Positions 1-9,320 of a DNA stretch of 64,000 nucleotides are shown in pieces; position 1 is the stretch's first letter, and the number at the start of each line of letters is the position of its first letter. The translations under genes were made by a program, and so were the position numbers. The stretch comes from Bacteroidota bacterium (GTDB lineage: Bacteria > Bacteroidota > Bacteroidia > B-17B0 > Aurantibacillaceae): contig JAFDXR010000008.1 of NCBI GenBank assembly GCA_018267825.1, forward strand, positions 124,001 to 188,000, written 5' to 3'. Below the pieces are notes generated by a model. That model had not been told where the DNA came from, searched no databases, and saw nothing but the letters and a program-made list of their open reading frames with translations.

Positions 1-2899
1 CATATATAATCTTGATCACTGTATCTTTCACACAGCCACCGATCGGATTTTTAACCGATACGGTATAAGAAACCGGTGTATTCACACTTGGTGTTGCTGT
101 AAATGTAGGTAACACCGTGATTGTGCCGTTGTTGGCTGTCACCGTAGCCGGAGGTGTAGCCGGAAGCACGGTGACTGTATACGTCGACGGATCCGGTGAG
201 TTCTGACAGAATCCAAAACGCATATTCGGAACAAGGTTCTGGTTTGTAAATGCATTCGGTACGGCCGATGTGTTTCCGCACACCGGGTTCGAATCTTCCA
301 CATGCCATGTCGAAGCAATGTAAGGTGTATTTACCAATTCAATAGAACAGTTTTGTGTATAGTTGAATGAGCTGTTCATACCGAAACATGTTTCAATGAT
401 GATGTTCGAAATACCATCCCAGAGGAATGACTGCTGGAAGTTGTGAACGTTCCATCCGAGCGATACAGGCTGGTTCGCATTGGAGTATACGGTTGACAGA
501 CCTGTTTCGAACGATGATGTAAAGTTGCCGATGGTTGTACATCCCATCTTGATTTCAAAGTTAGGGTAGTTCGTAATACTGGTATTCAGGTTGGTGATGC
601 GGAAGGCCAGGCTGGATATTTTTCCGGCTGACAGACCCGCAGCAATCAGATCCGATTGTTTTACGAGGAACTGTTGCTTGGAATATGTATACCAGTTACC
701 GTAAGGTGTTGGGTAAGTAGTAGATGTATTGGTGAATGTACCTGCTGAGAATAACTGCATTGTGTTTGGCGAAGTACAGTTATTCGGTGTAATACCGCAT
801 GTTGTTGGAGGCGATGCACCGTAAGTCATGTAAATTCTGGCTGTATCGTTCGGGAAACAAATCACAGACCCCGATGGCGCTGCCGTAGATGGTGTGGAAA
901 TGTTTGTAATGGTAAACGTGGAAGCATATAAACAGGCACCGTCATTTACGGTGTAAGAGTAAACACCCATGGCAAGACCGCTCAAGCTGTCTTTCAGGCT
1001 GGATGAAGCAAACTGATCGTTGCTGTATCCGCCCGGGCCAGTTACATGGTAATTATACGTCGGCACATTGCTGGTTTGCAGATTAATCACTGCTGTACCA
1101 TTAGAACTACCAGGACATACGTTATTCATGCTCGACAGGTATGTGCTGCCACCGCTGATCAGAGTCAGTGTATATTTGACAGAGTCACGACAACCGTAAG
1201 TATTTGTGTAAGAGAGATTATAATTTGCTCCTACAACCGGTGTATTGATGTAGAGTGTATCGTTGGTTCCCTGTGGTGCGGCAATTGGTGTTGTGCCATT
1301 ATACCACTGGTAGTTGGATCCACCGCCTTTTGTAATGAAGGCTACGTTACCACAATAGGATGCTGACTGGGAATAGAACTGGGCCGGCGAGACACCTACG
1401 TTGACGACGGCACTGGCCGTACCGCAGGCCGTAGAGGAGACGTTGACTGTATAGTTACCAGGTGGAAGGTTCGTGGCCGTGGCACTTGTACTGACGACGG
1501 AGCCAAGCGAGTTGATCCAGGAATACAAGAGTGTGCCGCTACTACCTGCTGCTGTTACCTGTGCTAAACCGCTGGCACCATTCTGGCAGGATGGGCTTGA
1601 GTTGGTGTTAAGGATGTTAACACTGGTTAATTTAATTGTGTCATTCAATGTTAAGGTACAGCTACCCGGAGAAACCATTTGAACATGATAAACCTGGCCA
1701 GGTGTGGCAGGGTTTACAATAAGTGTATCATTGGTTCCCTGTGGTGCGGCAATCGGGTTATTCGACGGGTCGAACCACTGGTACCCGACAAATCCTGTAG
1801 GCGCAACAAGGATAGCGGACGGAGAACCAGAGCACATGTTACTGTAAGGTACACCAATACCACCGCACTCAGCATCTACGTAGGCATAACCCCAGTGACC
1901 ACTTTGTGTACAGCCACCTACTTCAAAATTTACAGATACAGATGTACCGATGGGTAATGTAGATAAATCGACAGAGTAGTATTGCCATTTGCGGTACATG
2001 GTCGGATCGAATGTAGAACCTACTACCGATTGTTTCAGGGAGTCGGCCGGAACGGTTGTTTTAGGGTTGAATGTATAAGATGTACAACCCGGCAGAACGG
2101 TGTTGGTGTTTTCGTTCATAACAACCACACGGAAATATGGCGATTCGCCGGCAGCGTGACCGGAAGGATTTTGTAATACCACAGCGTAGCTGAATGATAA
2201 GCGCTGAACGGTGGAAGATGTTGTAACCACATATTTTAACTGGCATGCACGGTAGTTTGCGTTCATACCGTTCATACGCACCGATACGGGGTCAAAGCTG
2301 TAAGGGCTCACAAACGGGATTTCAGAAATTGTCTGAGTACCAGCCACGCGACAGGCGGCTGAGTCGTAACCGGTTGTGTTACAGTTCGGATATACGTTGT
2401 TCGTTGCCGGAATGGTCATAATCGTGTGGTAGTTAATGGTGTTAGCCATAAACACGTTATTACCGGCCGAGTTAATGATTGAAGTTGCTGTAGCTGTATA
2501 TACCGGAAGGTTTGTTCCGGTAGAAACCTGACCTGTAGTACCGGTCCAGCCAGTAAAGTTATACTGTTCAAAACCGATGTTGCTACAACTGGCGTTACTG
2601 GTTTTAGCAGCCATACCATTATTATTTGGAGTCAGATTGATCACCGTCTGGTGAACATCGCCCTTTACTGTTTCGTAAGGGGTATGGATGTGGCCACTCT
2701 TTTTCAGGGCTTCACGGCTCGAGAAATCACGTCTCAGGTAATCAATGTATCCGGGGATTTCAGATGCTTTGATCCCTTTTTTTCTGGCCTCTTCAATTGC
2801 CTTCTTCTCATCGAATTTTGCTTCTGTTTGAGCAAAACCGGCCAGCGGGGATAAGCCTAGAATTAAAAGTGCTAATACAAGTTGTAATAGTTTCCTCAT
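1..2899 (-). CDS. Large secreted Ig/PKD-like repeat protein (3' end outside window)
   Basis: The minus frame starting at the ATG at 2899 stays open to the window edge, giving at least 966 residues; the C-terminus is missing. It begins with a signal peptide (MRKLLQLVLALLILGL...AGFAQ), followed by a charged helical stretch and then a long Ser/Thr/Asn/Gly-rich region with paired cysteines. A jelly-roll-like stretch (GCTQSGHWGYAYVDAECG) is followed by repeated Ig/PKD-like modules. Two of these contain nearly the same segment (APQGTNDTL, encoded near 1253-1290 and 1721-1757). Such proteins in Bacteroidota are usually cell-surface adhesins or exoproteins exported by the type IX system, whose sorting domain would lie in the missing C-terminus. 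The start is clear; the exact function is unknown. Confidence 0.85.
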   Translation of the reverse strand, partial: MRKLLQLVLALLILGLSPLAGFAQTEAKFDEKKAIEEARKKGIKASEIPGYIDYLRRDFSSREALKKSGHIHTPYETVKGDVHQTVINLTPNNNGMAAKTSNASCSNIGFEQYNFTGWTGTTGQVSTGTNLPVYTATATSIINSAGNNVFMANTINYHTIMTIPATNNVYPNCNTTGYDSAACRVAGTQTISEIPFVSPYSFDPVSVRMNGMNANYRACQLKYVVTTSSTVQRLSFSYAVVLQNPSGHAAGESPYFRVVVMNENTNTVLPGCTSYTFNPKTTVPADSLKQSVVGSTFDPTMYRKWQYYSVDLSTLPIGTSVSVNFEVGGCTQSGHWGYAYVDAECGGIGVPYSNMCSGSPSAILVAPTGFVGYQWFDPSNNPIAAPQGTNDTLIVNPATPGQVYHVQMVSPGSCTLTLNDTIKLTSVNILNTNSSPSCQNGASGLAQVTAAGSSGTLLYSWINSLGSVVSTSATATNLPPGNYTVNVSSTACGTASAVVNVGVSPAQFYSQSASYCGNVAFITKGGGSNYQWYNGTTPIAAPQGTNDTLYINTPVVGANYNLSYTNTYGCRDSVKYTLTLISGGSTYLSSMNNVCPGSSNGTAVINLQTSNVPTYNYHVTGPGGYSNDQFASSSLKDSLSGLAMGVYSYTVNDGACLYASTFTITNISTPSTAAPSGSVICFPNDTARIYMTYGASPPTTCGITPNNCTSPNTMQLFSAGTFTNTSTTYPTPYGNWYTYSKQQFLVKQSDLIAAGLSAGKISSLAFRITNLNTSITNYPNFEIKMGCTTIGNFTSSFETGLSTVYSNANQPVSLGWNVHNFQQSFLWDGISNIIIETCFGMNSSFNYTQNCSIELVNTPYIASTWHVEDSNPVCGNTSAVPNAFTNQNLVPNMRFGFCQNSPDPSTYTVTVLPATPPATVTANNGTITVLPTFTATPSVNTPVSYTVSVKNPIGGCVKDTVIKIIY

Positions 2900-3129
2900 G
2901 TTAAATACAGGTTTAGAATTAGTTAAATAAATAATTCTTGTTTATAGGGTTTCTAAATAAGAAATTAATGAGTGCAAGTTACCCATTATTAAGTTTTCAC
3001 ACAAGTAAAACACTTCAAACTTTGAAGTCCACAAAGCATCATTATGGGGTGAAAATGACATTCCTAACTTTTTCATTAAGCTTTGTTAAATATTAAATGG
3101 AAATTAGTCGATAAACCTGCCTATTTCAT

Positions 3130-3137
3130 TACCTTTG
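3130..3137 (+). promoter_or_regulatory. Bacteroidota -7 box of the PBP gene
   Basis: TACCTTTG matches TAnnTTTG. It ends 11 nt before the ATG at 3149, so the leader would be only a few nucleotides long. It also argues against the upstream in-frame TTG at 3083, which lies before this promoter. Confidence 0.5.
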
Positions 3138-3148
3138 CAGCAGCATTT

Positions 3149-5389
3149 ATGGCAAAATCGCTTCAACCGAATAAAAAATACGTCCGTTTTACATGGCTAA
3201 TTATCTGGGGGCCATTTATTTTCCTTTTTTTACTTATCGGTCTTATATCTTTTGAGGTTTTTGGTGATCTGCCCAGTGTAGAAGAGCTTCAGAACCCAAA
3301 AAGTAACCTGGCAACCGTGGTTTACAGCAGTGATATGAAAACACTGGGTAAATACTACCGTGAAAACCGCGTCAATGTAAAATACTATGAGCTTGATAAA
3401 GACTTAGTTAACGCTCTGATTGCCACGGAAGATGCCCGTTTTTATGACCACAGCGGGGTGGATCTCAAGGCTCTGGGCCGTTCGGTTACAGGTGTCATGA
3501 CCGGCCGCAGGAGCAGCGGTGGTGGTTCTACTCTCACCCAACAACTTGCCAAAATGATGTTTCCCCGCCCCCAGGGAAAAATCAAAATCATTCTCCAGAA
3601 GTTCAAAGAATGGGTGATTGCAGCCCGTCTTGAAAAAAATTATACCAAGGAAGAAATCCTGGCACTCTACCTCAACAAATTCGACTTTCTTCACCTGGCT
3701 GTAGGTGTAAAGTCCGCCTCACAGATTTATTTTAACCGCAACCAGGATAGCCTGGAGGTACAGCAGGCAGCCATGCTTATTGGTATGGCCAAAAATCCCT
3801 CCCTCTTCGATCCTATTAAACGCCCTGATACGACACTGCATCGCCGTAATGTTGTGTTGTCGCAAATGGTAAAGTACGGCTACCTGACACAGGCTCAGTT
3901 CGACAGTCTGAAAAAACTGCCACTCGGTCTTGTATACAGGCCCGAAGATCATAATGATGGCCTGGCTCCTTACTTCAGGGAATACCTCCGCGATAATTTT
4001 ATGAAGAAATGGTGTGCTACACACATTAATCCCGAAACCGGAAAACCTTATGACATTTATAAGGATGGGCTCAAAATATACACAACCCTCGATTCGCGCA
4101 TGCAGAAATATGCCGAAGAAGCCGTTGTAGAGCATATGAGCGATCTGCAGAAAATGTTCTTCAAGGATTGTAAGAATAAGCGCAATGCTCCATTTGCCTG
4201 GAACGTATCGAAAGATGAAATTGAAAACATCATGATCAGCTCCATGAAACGGAGCGATCGTTACCGTTCGTTGAAACAGCAGGGCCTGTCGCAGGAGCAG
4301 ATCACTGCCGAGTTCAAAAAACCTGTTCAGATGACGGTATACAGTCTGCGTGGTGAAATAGACACTACCATGAGTCCATGGGATAGTATACGCTATTACA
4401 AAGCGTTTCTGCATACCGGTTTTATGGCGATGGATCCGAATACCGGTTATGTGAAAGCCTGGGTGGGTGGTGTAAATCATAAGCATTTCCAGTTTGACCA
4501 TGTGAAAGTCGGCCGACGCCAGGTAGGGTCTACATTTAAACCTTTTGTATATGCTCTGGCCATTCAGGAAGGCTATTCGCCCTGCTACCAGGTGCCTAAT
4601 GTAAGAACCTGTATTACGACGGAATCGGGCACAGAGTGGTGTCCTGATAATTCCGATGGAAATAAGGGGACAGGCCAGATGGTGACACTTCGGAAGGCTT
4701 TGGCAGGATCCATCAATTATGTAACCGCTTTTCTCATGAAGCAATTCGGGCCGCATGCGGTGGTAGGCCTTGTGCGTCGCCTGGGTGTTACTGCCCCCAT
4801 AGACGAGGTACCGGCTATATGCCTTGGAACACCTGATATTTCTGTATTTGAAATGGTAGGTGCCAACTCAACCTTTGCCAATAAAGGCACTTATGTGCAA
4901 CCAACGTTTATTACACGCATTGAAGATAAAAACGGCAAAGTACTGGAAGAATTCATTCCGACGACCGATGAAGTTTTCAGTGAAGAAAAAGCGTATGTGA
5001 TGATTCAGCTTATGCGCGGGGTTGTGGATTACGGTACAGGTACACGCCTTCGGGGCAAGTATAACCTTCGTAACGAAATTGCCGGTAAAACCGGTACCAC
5101 ACAGAACAATGCCGACGGTTGGTTTATTGGCCTGACACCTGACCTGGTAGCCGGCGGCTGGGTTGGTGGGGAAGACCGCAGCATTCACTTCAACAGCATT
5201 GAACAGGGCCAGGGTGCCAGTATGGCTTTGCCGATCTGGGGTAAATTTTTCCAGAAGGTGTATGCCGATCCTTCGCTGAAAGTAAGCAAGGCCGGGTTTC
5301 AGAAACCTGCCAATATGGGCAATATTGAGCTGGATTGCAGCAAATATGATGCGCAGACGGATCCTATCGAGGATGCCGGCTTTGACTAA
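3149..5389 (+). CDS. Class A penicillin-binding protein (PBP1A type), bifunctional peptidoglycan synthase
   Basis: A 746-aa inner-membrane enzyme that polymerises and cross-links peptidoglycan in the periplasm. It has one N-terminal membrane segment (about residues 15-40) and then a GT51 transglycosylase domain with EDARFYDHSG (catalytic Glu94) and GGSTLTQQLAK. The penicillin-binding transpeptidase domain has STFK (Ser461), SIN and KTGT (647-650). All key residues are present and the length is normal for the family. I chose ATG 3149 over the upstream TTG at 3083 because the hydrophobic anchor then sits close to the N-terminus and a TAnnTTTG promoter lies between the two. A small lipoprotein gene follows 25 bp downstream. 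Confidence 0.95.
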   Translation: MAKSLQPNKKYVRFTWLIIWGPFIFLFLLIGLISFEVFGDLPSVEELQNPKSNLATVVYSSDMKTLGKYYRENRVNVKYYELDKDLVNALIATEDARFYDHSGVDLKALGRSVTGVMTGRRSSGGGSTLTQQLAKMMFPRPQGKIKIILQKFKEWVIAARLEKNYTKEEILALYLNKFDFLHLAVGVKSASQIYFNRNQDSLEVQQAAMLIGMAKNPSLFDPIKRPDTTLHRRNVVLSQMVKYGYLTQAQFDSLKKLPLGLVYRPEDHNDGLAPYFREYLRDNFMKKWCATHINPETGKPYDIYKDGLKIYTTLDSRMQKYAEEAVVEHMSDLQKMFFKDCKNKRNAPFAWNVSKDEIENIMISSMKRSDRYRSLKQQGLSQEQITAEFKKPVQMTVYSLRGEIDTTMSPWDSIRYYKAFLHTGFMAMDPNTGYVKAWVGGVNHKHFQFDHVKVGRRQVGSTFKPFVYALAIQEGYSPCYQVPNVRTCITTESGTEWCPDNSDGNKGTGQMVTLRKALAGSINYVTAFLMKQFGPHAVVGLVRRLGVTAPIDEVPAICLGTPDISVFEMVGANSTFANKGTYVQPTFITRIEDKNGKVLEEFIPTTDEVFSEEKAYVMIQLMRGVVDYGTGTRLRGKYNLRNEIAGKTGTTQNNADGWFIGLTPDLVAGGWVGGEDRSIHFNSIEQGQGASMALPIWGKFFQKVYADPSLKVSKAGFQKPANMGNIELDCSKYDAQTDPIEDAGFD

Positions 5390-5402
5390 TCGCTTTTCTT
5401 AA

Positions 5403-5410
5403 TATCTTTA
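5403..5410 (+). promoter_or_regulatory. Candidate -7 box with near-leaderless start
   Basis: TATCTTTA (7 of 8 to TAnnTTTG) ends only 4 nt before the ATG at 5415. Transcription from it would begin at or next to the start codon. The same geometry occurs at 18907-18914. Confidence 0.35.
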
Positions 5411-5414
5411 TACG

Positions 5415-5822
5415 ATGAACCCGCTGATGTACGCCTCTATGGTCATTTGCCTGTTTATAACAGCATGTAAGCATGATACCATAGACAAATCGGCGACTCC
5501 CGCGCCTACTCCTGTCATTGACCCCAGAGATTCATGGGCGGGTAATTATGCTGCCATGAGCATTGAGTCGCATCCTGACAATAATGTGCCTCCGAATACC
5601 ATTATCGATACAACGTACTGCCAGGTAAGTGTGCAGAAAATTTCCTCTGACTCGATCCGCATCACAACGCCTGCAAACACTTCGGTTGTAAAGTTTGCAC
5701 TCGCCGATACGCTACCGGGTTCGTTATTTTACCATTGGCGCTTTACAAGCGGCGACAGTCTTTATCTTGGATTCATGGGCGGCCCGTCTCATTTCTGGCG
5801 CTATGCCGGTAAAAAACAATAA
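5415..5822 (+). CDS. Small lipoprotein of unknown function
   Basis: 135 aa. The N-terminus is a lipoprotein signal with the lipobox ITAC (Cys18), so the mature protein should be anchored by lipid, probably at the outer membrane. The rest is a single small domain rich in beta-forming residues with a Thr/Pro linker after the cysteine (SATPAPTPVIDP). I recognise no family. It lies between the PBP gene and a membrane protein gene, 5 bp before the latter, so it may be co-transcribed with it. Confidence 0.75.
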   Translation: MNPLMYASMVICLFITACKHDTIDKSATPAPTPVIDPRDSWAGNYAAMSIESHPDNNVPPNTIIDTTYCQVSVQKISSDSIRITTPANTSVVKFALADTLPGSLFYHWRFTSGDSLYLGFMGGPSHFWRYAGKKQ

Positions 5823-5827
5823 AAGCC

Positions 5828-7330
5828 ATGATGCGGGCATACAGTAATTCACCAAAACAATGGCTGTATAAAGCCGGTGTGCTACTGATCGTTTTTGTTT
5901 CCTTTTATTTTTATGCGCCCTGTCGTTTTTTCCTGTTCAACTCAGATCAGGCGGTGCATGTGATGATGCTCAAGCATTTCAGCTGGCCTCATGATGCCTA
6001 CTATTGGGGGCAGAACCGGCTGGGAAGTTTTTTACCCCTGGTAACATGGCCCTTTTATAAACTCCTGCCGTTTCATCCACTGGTTACTATCTCGCTGATA
6101 CATTATGTGCTTCTGTTTGTGTCGTGGTATCTGCTGGCGGGGCTGCTCCGCTCGGACCTGGGTCGACTTGTACTTTGCGTGGCGATGTTTCTGCCTCTTT
6201 CCAGTTATTATTATTTTATACTGATCGGGCACCCGTATGAGGCTCAGCTTTTCTGCCTGTGTGTATCCGTTTTTTCGTTCAACAAAGTCAGGCTTTTGCT
6301 ATTGTCGGAACAGACCGGCGTCCGTCTCTTTGTATGGCACTTTATAGCCATTCTGTTTGGCGTCCTGGCCTATTGGGTATCTGAATTCAGTGCGCTTGTT
6401 TTTCTTTTCGCGGGTATTTATGCATGGCTCTGCAAGCCGCTCCGCACAAAGATCCTGGAGGGGCTGGTGTGGAAAAACAAATCTGCTGGCGCCCTTATTC
6501 TGCTTTCGGTTTTGTACCTGGGTATCGGCTTTTTTGCTATCCGCGATCTCAAACAAAACTTAACGTCCGATACCCTGTATGACCAGTTATTTATCACACA
6601 GGGTTCCGACATCCGAAAAGAATTTGGCTACCTGAGCCGGCAAACACTTGATACGCTTGGGTTTAAAGACCCACGGGCTTTTTTTGAAAACGCCTTTTAC
6701 GCCTGCCTCGTGGTACTGGTACCATGGAGTATATGGCTATTGCGGAAACTTCCGGATAACAGGCAGGTCCTGATGAAATCCTTACTCTGGAGCATCCTGG
6801 CCGGATGTGTGTTACTGTTTTTTTCATCGTGGAATTACCATAGTTTTTTTGGCGCAAAGTATTTCAGCATTCTGTATGTACTCATTTTCATTCCGGTGCT
6901 TGCATCGGCCGAGTGCATGAAACCGCCTCTATTACGGGGCATATCGGGTGTTTTGCTGATTTGCATGCTGGGTTCCGGGTACCTGTTTTGTTTTCGCCAT
7001 GTGGGAGAACCAACCGTATTTGAGCGCTATGGCAACATAAAACAAATCCGGAAAGGCACGCTGGTGTGCGACTACTGGAATTGTTACGCCATGAATGCAG
7101 TAGCCTTCGACAGCCTGCAATCGTTCCCGATGGAAGCATGGTCGCAGCGCAACAGCCACCAGATGGAGCAGTTGAAACAAAGCGATTTTTTTTACTTCTT
7201 CGATGATGCCAATTTACCGCATAAAAGCACAAAAGATACGGTTCACTATTTCGGCTTCGACATGGTCCGAACCGGCACTGTATATCCCGTTCAGGGGCAG
7301 AGCCTGATGCAATACCGTAAATTAAAATAA
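5828..7330 (+). CDS. Polytopic membrane protein, GT-C glycosyltransferase-like
   Basis: 500 aa with about ten hydrophobic segments and a soluble C-terminal part of roughly 100 residues. After the first membrane segment there is an acidic loop motif (FNSDQAVHVMM). This resembles the acidic residue in the first external loop of lipid-phosphate-sugar-dependent GT-C enzymes such as the GT39/GT83 families. That placement is inference: I see no diagnostic motif beyond topology. A second ATG follows immediately (MMRAY), so the start is 5828 or 5831. The 9321 gene further down has a similar layout, which suggests a surface-glycan locus around the CoA-transferase genes. Confidence 0.7.
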   Translation: MMRAYSNSPKQWLYKAGVLLIVFVSFYFYAPCRFFLFNSDQAVHVMMLKHFSWPHDAYYWGQNRLGSFLPLVTWPFYKLLPFHPLVTISLIHYVLLFVSWYLLAGLLRSDLGRLVLCVAMFLPLSSYYYFILIGHPYEAQLFCLCVSVFSFNKVRLLLLSEQTGVRLFVWHFIAILFGVLAYWVSEFSALVFLFAGIYAWLCKPLRTKILEGLVWKNKSAGALILLSVLYLGIGFFAIRDLKQNLTSDTLYDQLFITQGSDIRKEFGYLSRQTLDTLGFKDPRAFFENAFYACLVVLVPWSIWLLRKLPDNRQVLMKSLLWSILAGCVLLFFSSWNYHSFFGAKYFSILYVLIFIPVLASAECMKPPLLRGISGVLLICMLGSGYLFCFRHVGEPTVFERYGNIKQIRKGTLVCDYWNCYAMNAVAFDSLQSFPMEAWSQRNSHQMEQLKQSDFFYFFDDANLPHKSTKDTVHYFGFDMVRTGTVYPVQGQSLMQYRKLK

Positions 7331-7401
7331 AATTGTTGTGATTTCTAATTTCACTACGCAACAAATGATTATTTTTAACCTTTCGTAAAAATTCTTTGAC
7401 T

Positions 7402-8115
7402 ATGATCAATCGAGTTGTAAAAAACGCAGAAGAAGCCATCCGCGACATTCAGGATAACATGACCCTGATGGTCGGTGGATTTGGTTTATGCGGCATTCCT
7501 GAAAACTGTATCAATGCCCTGGTAAAAAAGGGGGTGAAGGGATTAACCTGTATCAGTAATAACGCCGGTGTAGATGATTTCGGGCTGGGCCTGTTATTAC
7601 AGACCAAACAGATCCGTAAAATGATTTCGTCGTATGTTGGTGAAAACGCCGAGTTTGAAAGGCAAATGCTGAGTGGTGAACTGGAAGTGGAATTAATTCC
7701 ACAGGGAACTCTTGCCACACGTTGCCTGGCGGCGGGTTACGGCATGCCGGTTATTTATACGCCGGCCGGTGTAGGCACCGAAGTGGCTATTGGTAAGGAA
7801 GTACGTCGTTTCAAATACAACGGCGAAGAAAAAGATTACCTGATGGAGCACGCTTTTGAGGCCGACTTTGCGATTGTAAAAGCCTGGAAGGGCGATACAG
7901 CCGGGAACCTGATCTACCGTTCTACAGCCCGGAATTTCAACCCGATGATGGCTATGGCCGGAAAGGTTACTATTGCTGAAGTTGAAGAGCTTGTGGAAGT
8001 TGGCGAGCTGGATCCGGATCAGATTCATACACCGGGGATTTACGTTCACCGTGTATTTCAGGGCGAAAAATATGAAAAACGTATTGAGCAACGGACTGTC
8101 AGAAAAAAAGCATAA
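7402..8115 (+). CDS. scoA: 3-oxoacid CoA-transferase subunit A
   Basis: 237 aa. It forms the alpha subunit of succinyl-CoA:3-ketoacid (acetoacetate) CoA-transferase, which moves CoA from succinyl-CoA to acetoacetate for ketone-body and amino-acid breakdown. Family-typical stretches are [15 protein letters not shown] near the N-terminus, the [12 protein letters not shown] loop, and [15 protein letters not shown]. The start is ATG 7402 (MINRVVKN) rather than the TTG two codons upstream. The partner subunit gene is at 8660, separated by a lipoprotein gene that starts 3 bp after this stop. Confidence 0.93.
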   Translation: MINRVVKNAEEAIRDIQDNMTLMVGGFGLCGIPENCINALVKKGVKGLTCISNNAGVDDFGLGLLLQTKQIRKMISSYVGENAEFERQMLSGELEVELIPQGTLATRCLAAGYGMPVIYTPAGVGTEVAIGKEVRRFKYNGEEKDYLMEHAFEADFAIVKAWKGDTAGNLIYRSTARNFNPMMAMAGKVTIAEVEELVEVGELDPDQIHTPGIYVHRVFQGEKYEKRIEQRTVRKKA

Positions 8116-8118
8116 GCC

Positions 8119-8652
8119 ATGAAACAGTTATTGTGTATTGCAGCGGGAGCTGTTATGCTTACAGCATGTGGCGGGGGATCAACAAAAACCTCTGACGATA
8201 TTATTATTTCGGAAGACATAAACATGGAACACCGTGTGCTCAATTTTGACAACACGCGTAAAGAGGGCGGTGCACACAGCGGGCAATATTACTCGGGTGT
8301 GGATGTGTCGAACAAATACGGTGCAGGTTATGCGATGGTGATTGCCGACAGCCTGAAAGAAAAAAACATGACTGTGTATGTAGATGGCTGGATGCGTGAA
8401 AAAGAAGCTCCCCTGGAAGGTGGGATTGCGGTATCGCTATCCACATCGCAGGGAACCAAATTCTGGAAGGTCCTGGTACCAGCCAATAAAACTGAGGCCA
8501 ATCAATGGGTTCATGTAAAAGATTCTGTAACGATTAATAAAGATTTACTGAAAGATAAATTTGTGGAGATCGGTGTATTCGGATACAAGGATAACGGTCC
8601 GGACGCCCTCGACATGGACGACCTTCATATCAAATATAAATTTTTTAAATAA
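8119..8652 (+). CDS. Lipoprotein of unknown function between scoA and scoB
   Basis: 177 aa with a lipoprotein signal and the lipobox LTAC (Cys17) followed by GGGS, so it is probably lipid-anchored. The mature part looks like one beta-rich domain (NTRKEGGAHSGQYYSGVD near its start). No family recognised. The gene is packed between the two CoA-transferase subunit genes with gaps of 3 and 7 bp, so it must share their transcript, yet nothing in it suggests a metabolic role. Confidence 0.75.
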   Translation: MKQLLCIAAGAVMLTACGGGSTKTSDDIIISEDINMEHRVLNFDNTRKEGGAHSGQYYSGVDVSNKYGAGYAMVIADSLKEKNMTVYVDGWMREKEAPLEGGIAVSLSTSQGTKFWKVLVPANKTEANQWVHVKDSVTINKDLLKDKFVEIGVFGYKDNGPDALDMDDLHIKYKFFK

Positions 8653-8659
8653 ACGTATT

Positions 8660-9316
8660 ATGTTAGATAAAAACGGTATTGCCAAACGTATTGCCCGCGA
8701 AGTAAAAGACGGCATGTATGTAAATCTTGGGATCGGAATCCCGACACTGGTAGCGAATTATATTCCGGATGGTATCAACGTGGTATTGCAATCGGAAAAC
8801 GGTATCCTGGGAATGGGTCCATTCCCGTTTGAAGGCGAAGAGGATGCAGATCTCATCAATGCCGGAAAACAAACCGTGACGCTGCTCAAGGGATCTTCTA
8901 TCTTTGACTCGGCGATGAGTTTCGGAATGATCCGTGCACAGAAAGTAAACCTCACCATTTTAGGTGCTATGGAAGTGAGTGAGCAGGGTGATATTGCCAA
9001 CTGGAAAATTCCCGGAAAAATGGTGAAAGGCATGGGTGGCGCAATGGACCTGGTGGCAAGCGCCAGAAATATTATTGTGGCGATGCAGCATGTGAACAAA
9101 GCCGGCGAATCCAAACTCCTGCCTAAATGCGAGCTTCCGCTCACCGGCATTAAATGCGTGAAAAAAATTGTAACGGAATTAGCTGTACTCGACATACTAC
9201 CACAGGGTGGTTTCCGTTTATTAGAAACGGCCCCGGGCGTAAGTGTGGAACAGGTGAAAAATGCAACTGCCGGTAAACTGATTGTAGAAGGTACAATTCC
9301 AGAAATGGTTATATAA
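8660..9316 (+). CDS. scoB: 3-oxoacid CoA-transferase subunit B
   Basis: 218 aa, the beta subunit that carries the catalytic glutamate. The SENG motif places it at Glu46 (QSENGILGMGP). GGAMDLV and the C-terminal EGTIPEM are also typical of the family. The start is ATG 8660 (MLDKNGIAKRIAREV). An open frame runs about 100 bp further upstream, but it overlaps the lipoprotein gene and does not match the family N-terminus. With scoA it makes a complete split enzyme. Confidence 0.93.
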   Translation: MLDKNGIAKRIAREVKDGMYVNLGIGIPTLVANYIPDGINVVLQSENGILGMGPFPFEGEEDADLINAGKQTVTLLKGSSIFDSAMSFGMIRAQKVNLTILGAMEVSEQGDIANWKIPGKMVKGMGGAMDLVASARNIIVAMQHVNKAGESKLLPKCELPLTGIKCVKKIVTELAVLDILPQGGFRLLETAPGVSVEQVKNATAGKLIVEGTIPEMVI

Positions 9317-9320
9317 TTAC

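Noticed and set aside
3719-4756. A 345-codon open frame on the minus strand inside the PBP gene
   Set aside because: It is antisense to a gene with all GT51 and transpeptidase motifs and shows no domain of its own.
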